64,000 nucleotides of DNA from Timema cristinae. Lineage: Eukaryota > Arthropoda > Insecta > Phasmatodea > Timematidae. The DNA is taken from contig JBCFYV010000012.1 in the NCBI GenBank assembly GCA_039000515.1, positions 32,904,922 through 32,968,921 on the forward strand, in the 5' to 3' direction. The notes under the pieces were generated by a model, which saw only the letters and a program-made list of their open reading frames with translations, searched no databases and had not been told where the DNA came from. Below are positions 1 to 11,341 of the stretch, piece after piece. How positions within the stretch are numbered: position 1 is the first letter of the stretch; each line of letters opens with the position of its first letter. A program made the translations under genes and the position numbers.

Positions 1-750
1 TTGGTAAGAAAATCCTACTGAATTAAGCTTAAACACATTTAGTAATGCAAAAAGAAAGGAAATTTCCATATTCAAAAACAAAAAACAAAAGATTGTTTAG
101 AGGGTAAATTTAGAGAAAAAGAACAAAATAAAAAACATAATATCTATTATCAGGGAACATAATTTAGGTTTTAAAAGATATAAGAAAATTTATCAGGCGA
201 AGGCCACTTTAGTGAAAGATGAGAATGGCAATCTGATGGAAGATACAAGCTAAGTTTTGATAGATGATATAACCATTTGAGTCATATTTTCAATGTTCAT
301 GAAGGATCTGTATTGGATAAGGTTATCAAAATTTATACTGCTTAACCACTAGTTTTGAGTAGATTATATAACCATTTGAGTCATATTTTGAATGTTCATG
401 AAGGATTTGTATTGGATAAGGTTATCAAAATGTATACTGCTTAACCACTAGTCCACAGACAAGTATTAGTAGATCCAAATAAGCTATTCACAAGACATGG
501 TTACGTAATCAAGTCTCGTAGATTACAGTGGGCAGGACATGCAGCGTGAGTGGGAGATTCTAGAACCTTGTTCAGGCTATTGATTGGCAAACCCAATGGG
601 TAGAAACCATTGGGAAGGCATAGATGCAGATGGGAGGATAACATTAGAGGACCTGAAAGAAATATGGTGTAATGATGTTGACTGGATAGAACTAGACCAA
701 GATAGCAATAGGGGGTGTACTTTTGTGAATTAACTTATGATTTCTTAGTG
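1..750 (+). mobile_element. Decayed LINE fragment (pre-RT linker and C-terminal tail)
   Basis: Translation with many stops and frame changes gives text typical of insect endonuclease-reverse transcriptases. Around 200-250 the pre-RT linker can be read (KATLVKDENGNLMED). Around 520-720 the C-terminal tail can be read (RRLQWAGHAA, then VDWIELDQDSNRG). The palm domain that should lie between them is missing, so this is an internally deleted or composite copy. The same tail recurs in smeared form at 60840-61130. It is a dead fossil, probably lying in a 5' intron of SCAP. The clade is not fixed from this; RTE-like is the best guess. Confidence 0.6.
254..452 (+). repeat. Two-copy tandem duplication, period 99 bp
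   Basis: The block beginning near 254 repeats 99 bases later. Both copies carry AACCATTTGAGTCATATTTT (at 271 and 370) and end in CTTAACCACTAG, with only a few substitutions. The duplication lies inside the LINE fossil and probably arose after its insertion. Confidence 0.85.
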
Positions 751-791
751 CCATAGATTAAGTAAATAAGCTATTAATAAGATAAAGAATT

Positions 792-1760
792 GGTATAGAT
801 CCAATTCTAGCAGAGCTAATAAAGGAAGGTGGTGAAATATCAGTAATAGAAATTCATAAACTGCTATGTTTAATATGAAACCATGATGTATTACTACAAG
901 AGTGAAAGAGTATAATAATACCACCCATTTTCACAAAGGGAGATAAAACAGTCTAATAACTAAAGAAGAAACAAATTTGGAAAGGACTTTGTAATAATTG
1001 TATTTATGGATGTGGAGAAGGTATATGATTGTGTTAGAAGAAATACAGTTTGGGAAACAATGAAGGAGGCTGAAGTGGAAAGAGGAGTTGTAATGCAACC
1101 AAAAACTATGTATTAGGATAACATGAGTAGTGTTAAGATAGAGAAAGAGGAAAGAGTGGCTCCAAATAAAAAATTGAGTAAAGCAGGGAAGTACTTTCTC
1201 ACTACTACTATTTGTAATGGTAATGGAAATGGTCATAAAGTGGCAAGGAAACTTGGGGAGGAAATAATGAAAGGCATGATGTTTGCTGATGACTTGATGG
1301 TATGGGAGAGAAGGAAGAGGAAGTACAGAACAGCTACAGGAATGGAATGAGGAAGTGAAAGGGAGTTGATTGAAATTTAGCATTGTGAAGTGATGTTAAA
1401 GACAAGGAAGAGACTAAGGTGTAGTAAGGCTTTAAAGTTGGATTAAGTAGAGATGAGAAAGGTACAGTGTGTGTGGTATCTTGAAAGTGTGATTTAGGCG
1501 AAGTGGGAGTATAGAAAGGCTTGAATAAGAAGAGGGCAGCAAGGAGAGTTATTGTTTTATAGGTGTGGTAGAGAGCTAGTAATGAGAATAAAAGTGCTAC
1601 ATAGGCTGTACTTTGTAACAATAGTTTCATTCAGTAGAGGAAGCATGGCTTAGGTGGTATGGTCATGTAATGAGGATGTAAAAGAAGAGATGGGAGCAGC
1701 AGATAACAGAAAGTGTGCAAGTAAGGGGAGACGAATGGAAGTGATTAAAGGATGATGAGT
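792..1760 (+). mobile_element. Decayed LINE reverse transcriptase fragment
   Basis: Successive pieces of one reverse transcriptase can be read in order. At 792-965 is GIDPILAELIKEGGEISV, the segment before the palm, with stops. At 991-1095 is VFMDVEKVYDCVRRNTVWE, the palm A region. Around 1280-1310 is GMMFADDLMVWE, carrying the catalytic FADD motif. At 1640-1740 is a C-terminal WYGHVMRM-like stretch. Frames shift several times and stops interrupt it. Minus-strand relatives lie at 11985-12400, 27538-27780 and 38820-39700. The element is non-functional. Confidence 0.8.
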
Positions 1761-2029
1761 AATTATTTATACTGTCCATATAAAATTAAAATCAACTATA
1801 AATATTGTAGAGTAAACCTCTTATGTATACCATGTTTTACAAGATTTGAGTTCAGAATTAATATTGAAACAGTACATTTCTATCACCATTACTAGCGCCC
1901 AGTTGATGGGCCAACAGAATCATTCTGAAACCAAATAATGAATACTCCCGTTTTAAGCTCCATTTGAAGCATTTATTTTTATAATGATCATATTTCACTC
2001 GCCTATATCTCACTTTCAATATAAACATT
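1761..2029. other. AT-rich spacer, nothing recognised
   Basis: No exon-like open frame, RNA gene or inverted repeat was recognised between the LINE fossil and the SINE tail. Confidence 0.5.
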
Positions 2030-2085
2030 GAGAATGTGTATAACTTAAACAGGTATTAAGACATGATGCTAAAAAATAATAATCG
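2030..2085 (+). repeat. SINE 3' tail fragment
   Basis: This matches the shared 3' tail of the SINEs elsewhere in the window: GTGTATAACTTAAACAGGTA, then TTAAGACATGATGCTAA and an AATAATAAT end. The upstream part is too diverged to recognise, so it is either 5' truncated or old. Confidence 0.6.
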
Positions 2086-2094
2086 ACCAGTCAA

Positions 2095-2775
2095 TCGTGA
2101 TTAGGATTTCAAAAAATAAAGAGCCACTGAAAATCAAAATTGGAAACCAGGAGATAAAACGCATTGAGCTGTTCAAGCACCTTGGAAGTCTACTGACAAA
2201 GGATAACTACTGTACCTAGGAAATTAGGTCAAGGAAGCTTTCAACAAGAAGAGATCACTACTGACCAGCAAGTTGAGTTTGGAGTTGAGGAAGAAACTGG
2301 TGAAATGCTTAATTTGGAGAGTTGCGCTCTATGGAGCAGAAACGTGGATTCTCAGGAAGATGGAAAAGAAATATTTGTAGAGCTTTGAAATGTGGGCCTG
2401 GAGAAGTTTTGAGAATCTCTGGTGGACAGACAAGGTGACAAATGAAGTCCTAATAAGAGTGGGTGAGAAGAGAAGCATTTTGGATGTGAGTCTTCAGTGC
2501 AAAGCAAACTTGATCTGACACATCCTTAGAAGGAACACTTCTGCACAACGTCGTAGAAAGCAAAGTTGAGGGGAAAAGGAGCTTAGAAAGAATGCAGATT
2601 CAAATATTGGATGACTTGAAGGAAAGTAGAAAATTCTGGGAGCTGAAAGAGGATGAAAAGGACATGGTTTATTTGTGGTCTAAGTTCACTGACAAAAGGA
2701 AAGGATCTGTTGTATGACAGAACACATAATAGTAATGATAATGATGATGATGATAGTAATAATAATAATATCAAT
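2095..2775 (+). mobile_element. RTE-like LINE, C-terminal half with simple-repeat tail
   Basis: One frame shift and a few stops aside, the translation runs through the end of a reverse transcriptase and its connection domain: IELFKHLGSLLTKDN, KEAFNKKRSLLTSKLSLELR, VALYGAETWILRKMEKKYL, VGEKRSILDV and HILRRN. The YGAETW and GHILRR-type motifs are hallmarks of the RTE-type endonuclease-reverse transcriptases common in arthropods. The copy ends in a (GAT)n/(AAT)n tail at about 2728-2775, typical of that clade, so the true 3' end is present. The 5' part is absent (5' truncation). It is a different LINE family from the one just upstream. Confidence 0.8.
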
Positions 2776-3610
2776 ATCTTACTGGCCATCCACATACCTG
2801 AAGCGATTCACTTCTATTATTTTTTTATTTTTGAATGGGAGAGTCTCAAAGAAATAATTGTTCTGTCTAAATGCATTGATTAATGTTACCTTCTTTTTAT
2901 TTTGGTCAAACACATAACAAATATCACAAATTATTCATAATATAAAATATATTCTACTTTGAGTGAGCATCGACAAAGACATCTTTACTCCTTTACTGTA
3001 AATGAATTGATATAACTTATATGTTTAAATTTACATTTTGCAAGCAATTATAACAATATGCCTATACAGTTGATTTGGCTCCACTGACTATCTATAAAAA
3101 TATACATTTTACAGTCTTGCGATCGACAATACGTCAATATATATTAATAAATTTGAGGCTACTGAAGAAGTAATGCCTTGAATCGTATTTCTTTCTCTTT
3201 AACATCCATCATGCCCTGCATTCCTCCCATCCCCCAATCAGAGTTAGTTGTAAAGTGGGAAAAAGATCAAAATTGGAGGAGCTAAACTGACTGTGTGTGC
3301 ATCAAATATGACTCACATCTCGACCTGGAAATGAAATTAAACTTAGGTGAATCTTCACAATAAAATAAAATGGTCTGACTTTCAAAGATTATTAAACTAT
3401 GAAATAAATAAATTATATTATTATTTATGTTAAAAGGTTTAATTTTAAATAATAAAAGGGATAGGGGATTCTATATCATTTCAGTTTCTAAAATAAAGAT
3501 TCAGCTTCTGAAAGTTATTAATTATAGTACTAAGGTTGAAAATTACGATTAAAATTTGGGTAAAACAGGACTCATGACATATATAATTTAGATTGTAACT
3601 TATTATGTAG
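2776..3610. other. AT-rich SCAP intron sequence
   Basis: It contains no coding-like frame or RNA gene. It ends in an acceptor-like TATTATGTAG just before the SCAP exon. Upstream SCAP exons are not visible in the window. Confidence 0.6.
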
Positions 3611-3756
3611 GTACCTGCATGTACAGCATACAGGCTCATGATGGCAGTATCACAGCACTCACACACTCGGCCAGCTACGTCATAAGCTTGGGCACAGACG
3701 AGCGGCTCTGCTTCTGGGAGAGGTTCCAAGGTCACCTGCTCAACACTATCCAAGTC
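3611..3756 (+). CDS. SCAP: SCAP internal exon (WD40 blade)
   Basis: SCAP is the ER membrane protein that binds SREBP through its C-terminal WD40 domain and escorts it to the Golgi when sterols fall. This exon opens after an AG at 3609-3610 with two bases of a split codon. It then reads TCMYSIQAHDGSITALTHSA and VISLGTDERLCFWERFQGH. It closes with a GTAAGT donor at 3757, on a codon boundary. The AHxGxITAL..., VISLG.D..LC.WER pattern is one WD40 blade and follows the order of the same blade in vertebrate SCAP as I know it. The next two exons continue in phase. The sterol-sensing domain and membrane segments must be encoded upstream of the window. Confidence 0.85.
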
Positions 3757-5115
3757 GTAAGTATAGCATCTGGACATGGCCTTGTGGTTTATTGGTATTA
3801 ACATTTGTATCCACACACTTTAATATTTTATAGGGTGTGCGAAGTTAAGTTTTTCAATTCGAAGCAAAGCTAAAATGAATATAATGAAATATTCTTAAAG
3901 CTGGATCAAAATTTTGATTATTTAAAATAAATGTTTTAATGTTGGTGAAGCATATAACATGTTACAATTTTAGGTATTAAATATATTTTACAAAATACAA
4001 TATTATCATAACATGTAGTTTATTTAAGATTTTTGTCACATGATCATTAATTTGTGATAATATAGTGACGAAATTCAAAAATAGATGTATATATTTATTG
4101 GCGAAGCTTTGTAATTTCAATGCTAATCTGGATACACTTCCTATAAACTATGTTTATCATTAATTATTGATAACTTTTGTGTTAAAGATGCTAATTAGTA
4201 ACTGAATAAAAATACTATACCAGATTTTTTTATTTACTATGTTCACAAATATAACAATCTGTACAGAAAACGTTACTATTTTTTATCTTCTTGATTATTT
4301 TATGTTAGCATTCCTACCATGCAAATGTGTTACACTTGCTCTAAAAGTCTATATTACTCACACCTTCCTCAATGCATCAAAACTTTGACTTGTCTTTGAA
4401 AAGAAATATAAACATCAACATTGGTTTGAAAAAAATTATATCGACAGCTAAAATAGCCTCTTAAATTTATGTTTGATTATATCCATTTTGAGTAACTATA
4501 TATATTACAAATTATATTTACTATATGAAAAACAATTGAAGTAATTTAATTACATGTTGTGATAACTGGATTTAGCAGATTATAATAAAATACCTTAAAC
4601 TAATGTGCAAAAGTTGTATAAATAAACACAGTACAATATTTGTTCAAGCATAAAACAATTAACAACATAGATTTGATTTTAGTTCGCTTCATATTGAAAA
4701 AGTGGACTTCACATGTCACTCACTAGGCATTAGTATGAAATGTGAACTGTGTTTGGTTTTTCATTGTTGAAGGCCATACTGCCAAAGGAAACAATTTTTT
4801 GGTACAGTTTTGTCATTGTTTTGGTAAAACCTTTAAAAATATTAATATTATTTTACTATCATTATTATTAATAATAAAAATAATAATAATACAGCTTCAT
4901 TAACAAAGCTAAGACTTCCACCTTCTCTTTCACATAACACTAAATATGACTATTTAGGGAAAACTTATTTAAATTTTTTATGCATATAATTTCTTGTAAA
5001 TAATAACAATTTTTGAGATATAGGATCATGCATAGTTATTTGATACATGTCAAAGGTCATTGGAAACCTTTATAATTTGTTGCCGATTGCTATTGACCGG
5101 TGCCAATTTAGTTCT

Positions 5116-5149
5116 CCCCCCCCCCACCCCCCACCCCCGCCTCCTCCCG
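5116..5149 (+). repeat. C-rich low-complexity tract
   Basis: A run of C broken only by A, G and T singletons stands out in otherwise AT-rich intron. It may be a slippage hot spot; no function is inferred. Confidence 0.8.
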
Positions 5150-6647
5150 ATTATTACAAAAGTGTACAGTAACAATACTTAAAAAATAATAAAGTATTAA
5201 AGTTGATTGGATATATTTAATTATATTGATAGGCCTGCTGCACTGTCATAATAAATAAGACTGTAGATAATTAAAAAATAAAATTAAAATACCAATACCA
5301 AAAATTATAGAAAGAAAAAGCACAATCTTAATATTGTACACCTAATTTGTTTATAAATGAAGACCACCTATATATTTTTTTTATTGAAGTACAAATAATA
5401 ATATTTCCAGGCAGTGAAAAGTATTGTCTTTTAGGTTTGTTATATTATTAATTATTAATTAAATTATCAATATACTAATTCTCATCAACAGCTATTTACA
5501 ACAGCGATAAATCGATACTTCAACATTACGCTTTTAAACGCGCTCTAAAAACTGATCTCGGGAGCGCTTAGTGAGGGATCATTTGAGCAAATCTAAGAGT
5601 GCTCGGTAATCTGCATGCAGCTGGTGTCACATGCCATGAAGAAAAAGAAAAACACATGATTACTGAGTGTGGCTATGTGCAGCTATCCCTTAGACTAGCA
5701 ATAACACAAAAATGATAAGTTATCTTGGACGTATTCAGTGTTTTTGCTTTGTGAATAAGTTAAGGCTAGGTAAATAAAATATTGTTTAGTCAATTCAGCC
5801 AACAGAAAAAATAGGGGGTGTATAAAATATAAATAGCTCTAATCCAAAACGAAACTTATTTAAAAAGAAAGCAAAATACTGTGTACATGCGCGGGCCTCT
5901 GCTTGAACTGAAAGATGTAGGTAAAATTTCATTTTAGGCTGCTATACAACTTTTATTCAATTAGAACTACATTACTTATAGTCATAATATGATGTATTTT
6001 AATTCTTTATAAATCCACAACAAATAAAATCATACTGGCCCACCTAATATTATTTTGATAGTGTTTAACTTTGTTACTTGAGTAAATCTTTATCTCCAAT
6101 ATATTTATCAAGTATTCCATAATTTGAAATATGCCTTATGTTAAGCTAAATTAAATTGAATGGTTTATTTTGTTTAGAATGTTGGTTTTGATGTTTATTA
6201 TAAAATAAAATATATAACACAGAATTAAATAATTTGTGTTTACATGCAAGCAACTGTATTTAAATTTTTTTGTTTGAACTATGAATTATATTTTCTGACT
6301 TGATAATTTAAAATATATCTATTGATTTTGAATTATCAGTGTAAAATACCTGCACAATATATTTTTTTATCCTTGAACAATTGTGCCAATAAATCGAATT
6401 GGTTATCGGCATTGGCCCAGCCCTACTTCTTTTTTTATAAAATTGTATTATTTATCTTGGAAGTAAAGATATTATAATTTTTCTTGATTTTGATTCTTAT
6501 TTCTCAACATTTACAATTTAATTCCTTTTTCATGCATCTTATTTCTTATTAAATATTTGAATGTATTTGAAAATAAAATAAAATTAAAACATTGAAATAT
6601 TATTACAAAACAGCCATGATTTATACATCATCACTAGAACAAAAAGG

Positions 6648-6934
6648 ATCTGAACCCTTTGCTCAGTTGGTAGCATGTCTGTCTACTGAGCTAAGTGTCC
6701 CGGTTTCAATCACCAGCATGGCCGAAAAATTTATCATTGGTGAAATGTGATTTTACCCTTTCACATTTATAAGTTAATGACTGGGGACTGGATGTTGTGC
6801 CAGTTTTAGTCTTAGTTAAAGCATACGAAGCTATAACAGGCTTATCATGCTGGCATGGCAGTGGGAAATATATGGCTTTAATACAAAACTGACATAAGCC
6901 ATGGGCTGGAAACAGTAATGAATGTAAAGTAAAA
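6648..6934 (+). repeat. tRNA-derived SINE, family distinct from the shared-tail SINEs
   Basis: The copy has a near-perfect 15-bp target-site duplication, ACTAGAACAAAAAGG at 6633-6647 and ACTAGAACACAAAGG at 6935-6949. The head has a pol III A box (GCTCAGTTGGTAGCATG) and B box (GGTTTCAATC). The body is unrelated to the other SINEs here and includes CAGGCTTATCATGCTGGCAT. It ends in a short A-rich AATGTAAAGTAAAA tail. It lies in the large SCAP intron in sense orientation. Confidence 0.85.
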
Positions 6935-7248
6935 ACTAGAACACAAAGGCCATGTTGAGAACATTTACTATTTGATAAAGTGAAATGGCAAAAGAACTAT
7001 TATTAATTCACCCTAAGTTGAGACCTGATGTAAACAAAGTCACGTGGAAGTATATGCTCTGATCTGCTAGTGAAGGGACTTTAATTGTATCCTTTCACTA
7101 AATAGTCCCTCCTTTGTTTTGTATTAAACTTGTTTTAAAATAACATTAGAAAATTATTAAAACTAAAATTATCCCTTCATTGGCTTTAGAAATCATACTT
7201 TAAGCTTTGAAAGCACTATTCGAATACTGACAAACTAACAGAGCATTA

Positions 7249-7549
7249 GGTGACCTGGTGGTCTAGGGGTAAGGTGTCGGACTTGTGTGTTGGGGGTCCG
7301 GGGTTCAATCCTCGGTCCTGGCACAGATTTATCTGATTTACCAAACCCTTCCTTCACCTCTGACAAGACGTGTATTAATCACAACTTGTGAATGTGTGGA
7401 ATTCCAGGCCTCCACCGTGGTTCGGATCCCACGTTAAACTGTAGGTCCTTCATTTCATCTTACAATTACCCTACCATTACACAATAGCGTAAGTGCGTAT
7501 AACCCGAACGGGTAGTAAGACGTGGTGCTAATAATAATAATAATAATAA
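7249..7549 (+). repeat. Full-length tRNA-derived SINE, type A head with shared tail
   Basis: The head reads like a tRNA-Glu relative (CCTGGTGGTCTAGGGGTAAG) with B box GGGTTCAATCC. The body carries CCACCGTGGTTCGGATCCCA. The 3' tail is the shared TATAACCCGAACGGGTAGTA followed by (TAA)n. Flanks repeat as CAGAGCATTA (7239-7248) and CACAGCATTA (7550-7559), an imperfect target-site duplication. It is the best reference copy for this family in the window; others lie at 23421, 24916, 31474 and, smeared, 44030 and 62505. Confidence 0.9.
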
Positions 7550-8223
7550 CACAGCATTAATGGATCCCATAGTACAGTCCTTATCACATGTTAGTTAACG
7601 TCAACTCAGCATTGGTCAGTTGAGAGTTCTTCTCAGCAGCGTTAAGTGACGGTTGTGAGTGTTGAGTGCTTCCCATATATTTATGGCAGTTGCTGGATCT
7701 GACCCGAGTTTTGTTAAACATAAGACAGGAAATTTAAAAGTATTACAAAATACAAAAATTCTTAGTTATTTACTTTTCTATTATACTGACTGTACATGGT
7801 CACACCTATTTAAAATATTGTATTGGTGTCCCACCAATCATGTATGTCCATCACATAGTGATATGGGAATGTTTGTTTACTTCCAGTCTCAGGTTAGGAT
7901 GAACCAATAATAAAAATTGTCACAATGAAAAATTACTCATTTCTTAAGATTGTTGGTTTATTTGAATTCCAGATGTTTTGGTACTGAGATTTATGAGCTA
8001 AGAATTAAGGTATCAAAAATTGTGATATTAAGATTGATCATCAATTTCATCAAAATCAGTATGAGTTGATAGTATCAAAATATTGAGGAATCAACTTTGA
8101 CACCCTCGCGGCACTTTAAAAATTGGTGCAAATTTAATTCCATTTTAAAATAGTGCTATTTTAATATAGCATTGGATGAGTATAAACTTAGTCCTATATG
8201 ATGGGTTTTTATTTACTTTACAG

Positions 8224-8286
8224 GCTCATACATATTGTTCCAGTATGGCGATGTTTACCCACAACTTGCTTATCACAAGTAAACAG
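8224..8286 (+). CDS. SCAP: SCAP 63-nt microexon
   Basis: This 21-codon exon sits between a CAG acceptor (8221-8223) and a GTGAGA donor (8287). It reads AHTYCSSMAMFTHNLLITSK plus a final Q. It fills the gap between the WD40 blade of the previous exon and the GSLVVWD blade of the next, and matches the position of the vertebrate SCAP segment containing NLLVTGGQG. Both ends lie on codon boundaries, in phase with its neighbours. Its shortness means automatic gene finders may miss it. Skipping it would keep the frame but remove one strand of the last WD40 blade. Confidence 0.8.
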
Positions 8287-8549
8287 GTGAGATATTCCCT
8301 TCTATATGTAATTGTTTGGCAAATAAATCTATTTTTAAAATAGTTTCTTTTAAATTTTGTATTGAGGTATACTTTCCTTTGAAAGGTTTTCAGATTTTTC
8401 AATCTTAAATTCAATATGGAGGATTTGTCGGTTAGAATGAATAAGGAGTTTGGGGATGTTTACTGCTAAGGTATTATCTGTGGGGACTCATCCATGGCAG
8501 CTTGCAAGTGAGCCAGAGTGAGTGAAAGCTATATTGCTAGAGGTTAACA

Positions 8550-8825
8550 ACCCGCCTCGGTGGCGTAGTTGGCTAACGCGCTTGTCGTGTTAAGCTCGAC
8601 TGCTGAGGACGGGGAGATAGAGGTTTGAATCTCGGTCGGGTGAACTGCGGGTGGTTTTTCCTAAATGGTTTTACACTCTCCCTCCACGCAAATGCGGGTT
8701 CACTTCCTCTAATTCACCTTCCCGATTCCCAATCCATTAGCATAATTAGTACTTAAAGTGTATAACCCGAACGGGTAGTAAGACGCAGTGCTAAATATTA
8801 TTATTATTATTATTATTATTATTAA
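8550..8825 (+). repeat. Full-length tRNA-derived SINE, type B head with shared tail
   Basis: The perfect target-site duplication AGGTTAACA lies at 8541-8549 and 8826-8834. The A box TGGCGTAGTTGGC is at 8561 and the B box GGTTTGAATCT near 8622. The body differs from type A (TTTCCTAAATGGTTTTACAC), but the 3' end is the shared TATAACCCGAACGGGTAGTA with an (ATT)n tail. It lies in the last SCAP intron, about 260 bp downstream of the microexon. An antisense sister is at 34324-34576. Confidence 0.9.
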
Positions 8826-9333
8826 AGGTTAACACTTTGTCAGCAAAAGACAATATATCTCTATAAAGTAATTATCTTTTGCTTTATGAGGTAATTGTTT
8901 TATATTTAGAAGAAGGTATAGGAAATATGGATAGTAACCTATAAAAGGAACATACACAATGTCTTTTGCAATGAAAAGGAGACCATAGTTCACACTTTAC
9001 ATTGCTGCCATTAGGCAAAGAGGTATCATGGCTACCTCCTGAATAAAATTGATTGTTACTGCCATAGTCCCTGACTTAGGTTTCATTTTATCAAAAATCA
9101 TCAAGGAGGTGTTTGAAACCCACAACACAACTTATTAAAAGAGGAAACCAAAAAACACAAATGAGAGAAAAAGGAAATTTGTAAAGAATGATAAGACACT
9201 TGGATAGGAACATGTAAAAGAAATATTATAATGGACAAACACAGGAAGTTGAAATAAGAAATACAACATACAAAGAACTATCACATATTTACCCCATAAC
9301 ACTATGATGATATATTTTTTTTCTGTGATGTAG

Positions 9334-9513
9334 GGGTCACTGGTAGTGTGGGACGTACGAACGGGAGTCCCTGTGCGAGTGGTAAAGCTCGGTCACAATG
9401 ACGGCTGTGTGTTTGTCAAGCACATCATGCTGTTGAGAGACAGCGTGGCCTGCGACTATGGCAACCAACTGCGCATTGTGCATTTCCCTCTCATCACTGA
9501 TAAGTGCGAGTGA
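9334..9513 (+). CDS. SCAP: SCAP terminal exon with stop codon
   Basis: After a TAG acceptor at 9331-9333 the frame reads GSLVVWDVRTGVPVRVVKLG, then IMLLRDSVACDYGNQLRIVH, and stops at TGA 9511-9513. It encodes the last WD40 blade (VVWDVRTG, then YGNQLRIVHFP) and the short C-terminal tail. It corresponds in order to the end of vertebrate SCAP (WDLNYGD..., NFGSEL.LVYVP). Phase is 0 at the entry, matching the preceding exon. The 59 coding codons are intact with no sign of decay, in contrast with the surrounding repeats, so the gene is probably functional. Confidence 0.9.
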   Translation, partial: GSLVVWDVRTGVPVRVVKLGHNDGCVFVKHIMLLRDSVACDYGNQLRIVHFPLITDKCE

Positions 9514-9663
9514 TAATAGTTTGCTCTCAACAACAAACATACACACTTTTGCCATGATTGGCCATTTTACCAGAGTGTGGGGCTTAAAGATAACAAATTT
9601 TATGGCTGCTATTTCAGTGGTCATGACTCTTTTTTTACATATATAATATACATGTAAAATAAT
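9514..9663 (+). other. SCAP: Probable SCAP 3' untranslated region
   Basis: About 150 bases of non-repetitive sequence lie between the SCAP stop codon and an AATAAA. The extent is inferred from the signal position only. Confidence 0.5.
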
Positions 9664-9669
9664 AATAAA
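9664..9669 (+). promoter_or_regulatory. Candidate polyadenylation signal of SCAP
   Basis: A canonical AATAAA lies about 150 nt after the SCAP stop codon, followed by a T-rich stretch. Such hexamers are common in AT-rich DNA, so confidence is moderate. Confidence 0.45.
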
Positions 9670-11341
9670 TATATATAATTTTTTATATATATTTACATCT
9701 ATATATAAAAAAATTATATATATCTAGATACTAAAAAAAAAGTTTTTTTTTTAAGTTGTATATTATCTGAGACTAAACTGGTGATGTGAATATTTGAGCT
9801 GAGCACTATTTCATGTCACAAATAGGGCTCTGCGAGTACTCGGATTTTGAGCTTTGACTTGAGCTTCCTTTTGAAGTACATACAAATCAATTTTTAAAAT
9901 GAATGGTAAGTAAGGCTAATTAATTTAGACACTATCACCGTTTTCACATATAATTTATTCGGAATCTTAAAATATTGTTAAAATTAATGTCACATATATT
10001 AATAATGAAATAGAGTTCAACCACTTTAGACTGGTAAACTAATTTAATATTTTCATCTATTTTGAGTTATCCTCATTTGAAGTTGCATTGAATAACAAGG
10101 CAATGAAAATAAAAATAGCTAAATAGATCACTAAATACTTGAATAATCATTATTTTAACTATTTTTAATCAAGTCCCTTTCTAAAATTATAATTTCAGTT
10201 AAAAAAATCTAAAGCTTGTATTAATGCATTCAACTACAAAACTAGTATTAGTAACTATTTAGTAATATAATTATGTTGCTTAACCTGTCTAAAATCAGGT
10301 TTGATAAACATTGCAATAAATATTTGACCAAACTTACCATATTTAAATAAAAAAAAGCCTTTACTATTTCAGACTGTCTACCAAAGATATTATTTTAAAC
10401 ATCTTATCATTCATTTTAAAGTATGAACATTAACTTTGATAAGCATTAAAAGTTGAATTGAAATAAATTTCTTAACAAGATAAGTTTCTAGTGATAGCCT
10501 AGATAAGGGGCATGTGTAACTGACATAGAGGATTGGAATTTGAATAGATGAAGTGATCATGGGGGATTGTTACATTAAGGACTATTAAATGAAATATAAA
10601 ACATTTCAACTCTATAACTGCTTGTGATTCTTGTTTTCTTACAGGGTAATTAGAGTTACAAAGGATTATTTTGGGGGAAATATTAACTTATTATGAACGT
10701 TGATTGTAATTAATAGCATAATTTTAATGTCCTAGATACATGAGTGTTGAAAGCTTTTTAACCAATTTTTCTGTTATATTTTTATTTGAGAGTTCTTGTT
10801 TATTGATTATCTATTTTATTTCTAATTTAGACAACTAATATTTCCATTTTTTTTAACTTTTTTTTTCTAAAATTTTTACTATTTTAAAAATGTGGTATTT
10901 ACATCTTATATTTGTTTTGACTGGTGACATTTTAAATATAATATTTTACTTTTGAAATAAATAAAAATATTCTCTTAACGTTTTGGAAATATGAATGAAC
11001 TCAGGAGCATTTTGAACTACTCGATCTGAAAGAAAAGAAAAAACTCAATCTCGCAGACCTTTAATCACAAATGTTCTATAAACAATTTTATTCAAACAAT
11101 AAAAATGTTTTAATATAATTAAGATTAATGTTTGCAATTGTAGGGCCAATATGTATGTATCAATTTCAGGCTATTGTGATTTCCAAATATAATTCCATAG
11201 TGTAGTGTTACACATTATGAATTATCTCAGATCATAAAATGTTGGTGATTTTCTTAGTTGCTATAATTTATTTTTTTCTTGATTACCTAATTTAGTTTTC
11301 TTTTTACATTGTTTTAAAGACTTATTTCTTACAGTTTGTAG

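Larger units (their letters stand above)
3757..8223. other. SCAP intron, about 4.5 kb, AT-rich
   Basis: It is bounded by a GTAAGT donor and a TTTACAG-type acceptor. It contains a C-rich tract near 5119, a possible hAT-like terminus near 6390-6425 (sequence GTAGGGCTGGGCCAATGCCG when read on the minus strand), and two SINEs at 6648 and 7249. The rest is featureless AT-rich DNA with TAATAA microsatellite stretches near 4860-4890. Confidence 0.7.

Noticed and set aside
5085..6425. Complete non-autonomous hAT in the SCAP intron
   Set aside because: The right end is hAT-like (GGGCTGGGCC on the minus strand), but the proposed left end near 5085 lacks the terminal motif and no target duplication is visible. 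Only a possible terminus is noted.
7249..7330. Functional tRNA gene
   Set aside because: The A and B boxes are good, but the segment is the head of a repeated SINE with a body, tail and target duplication. The cloverleaf is imperfect.
8550..8640. Functional tRNA gene
   Set aside because: Same reason: it is a SINE head, repeated at 34324-34576, with flanking duplications.
8550..8825. CRISPR-like array or regulatory repeat
   Set aside because: The repeated blocks are dispersed SINEs with TAA/ATT tails. There are no regularly spaced direct repeats with unique spacers anywhere in the window.
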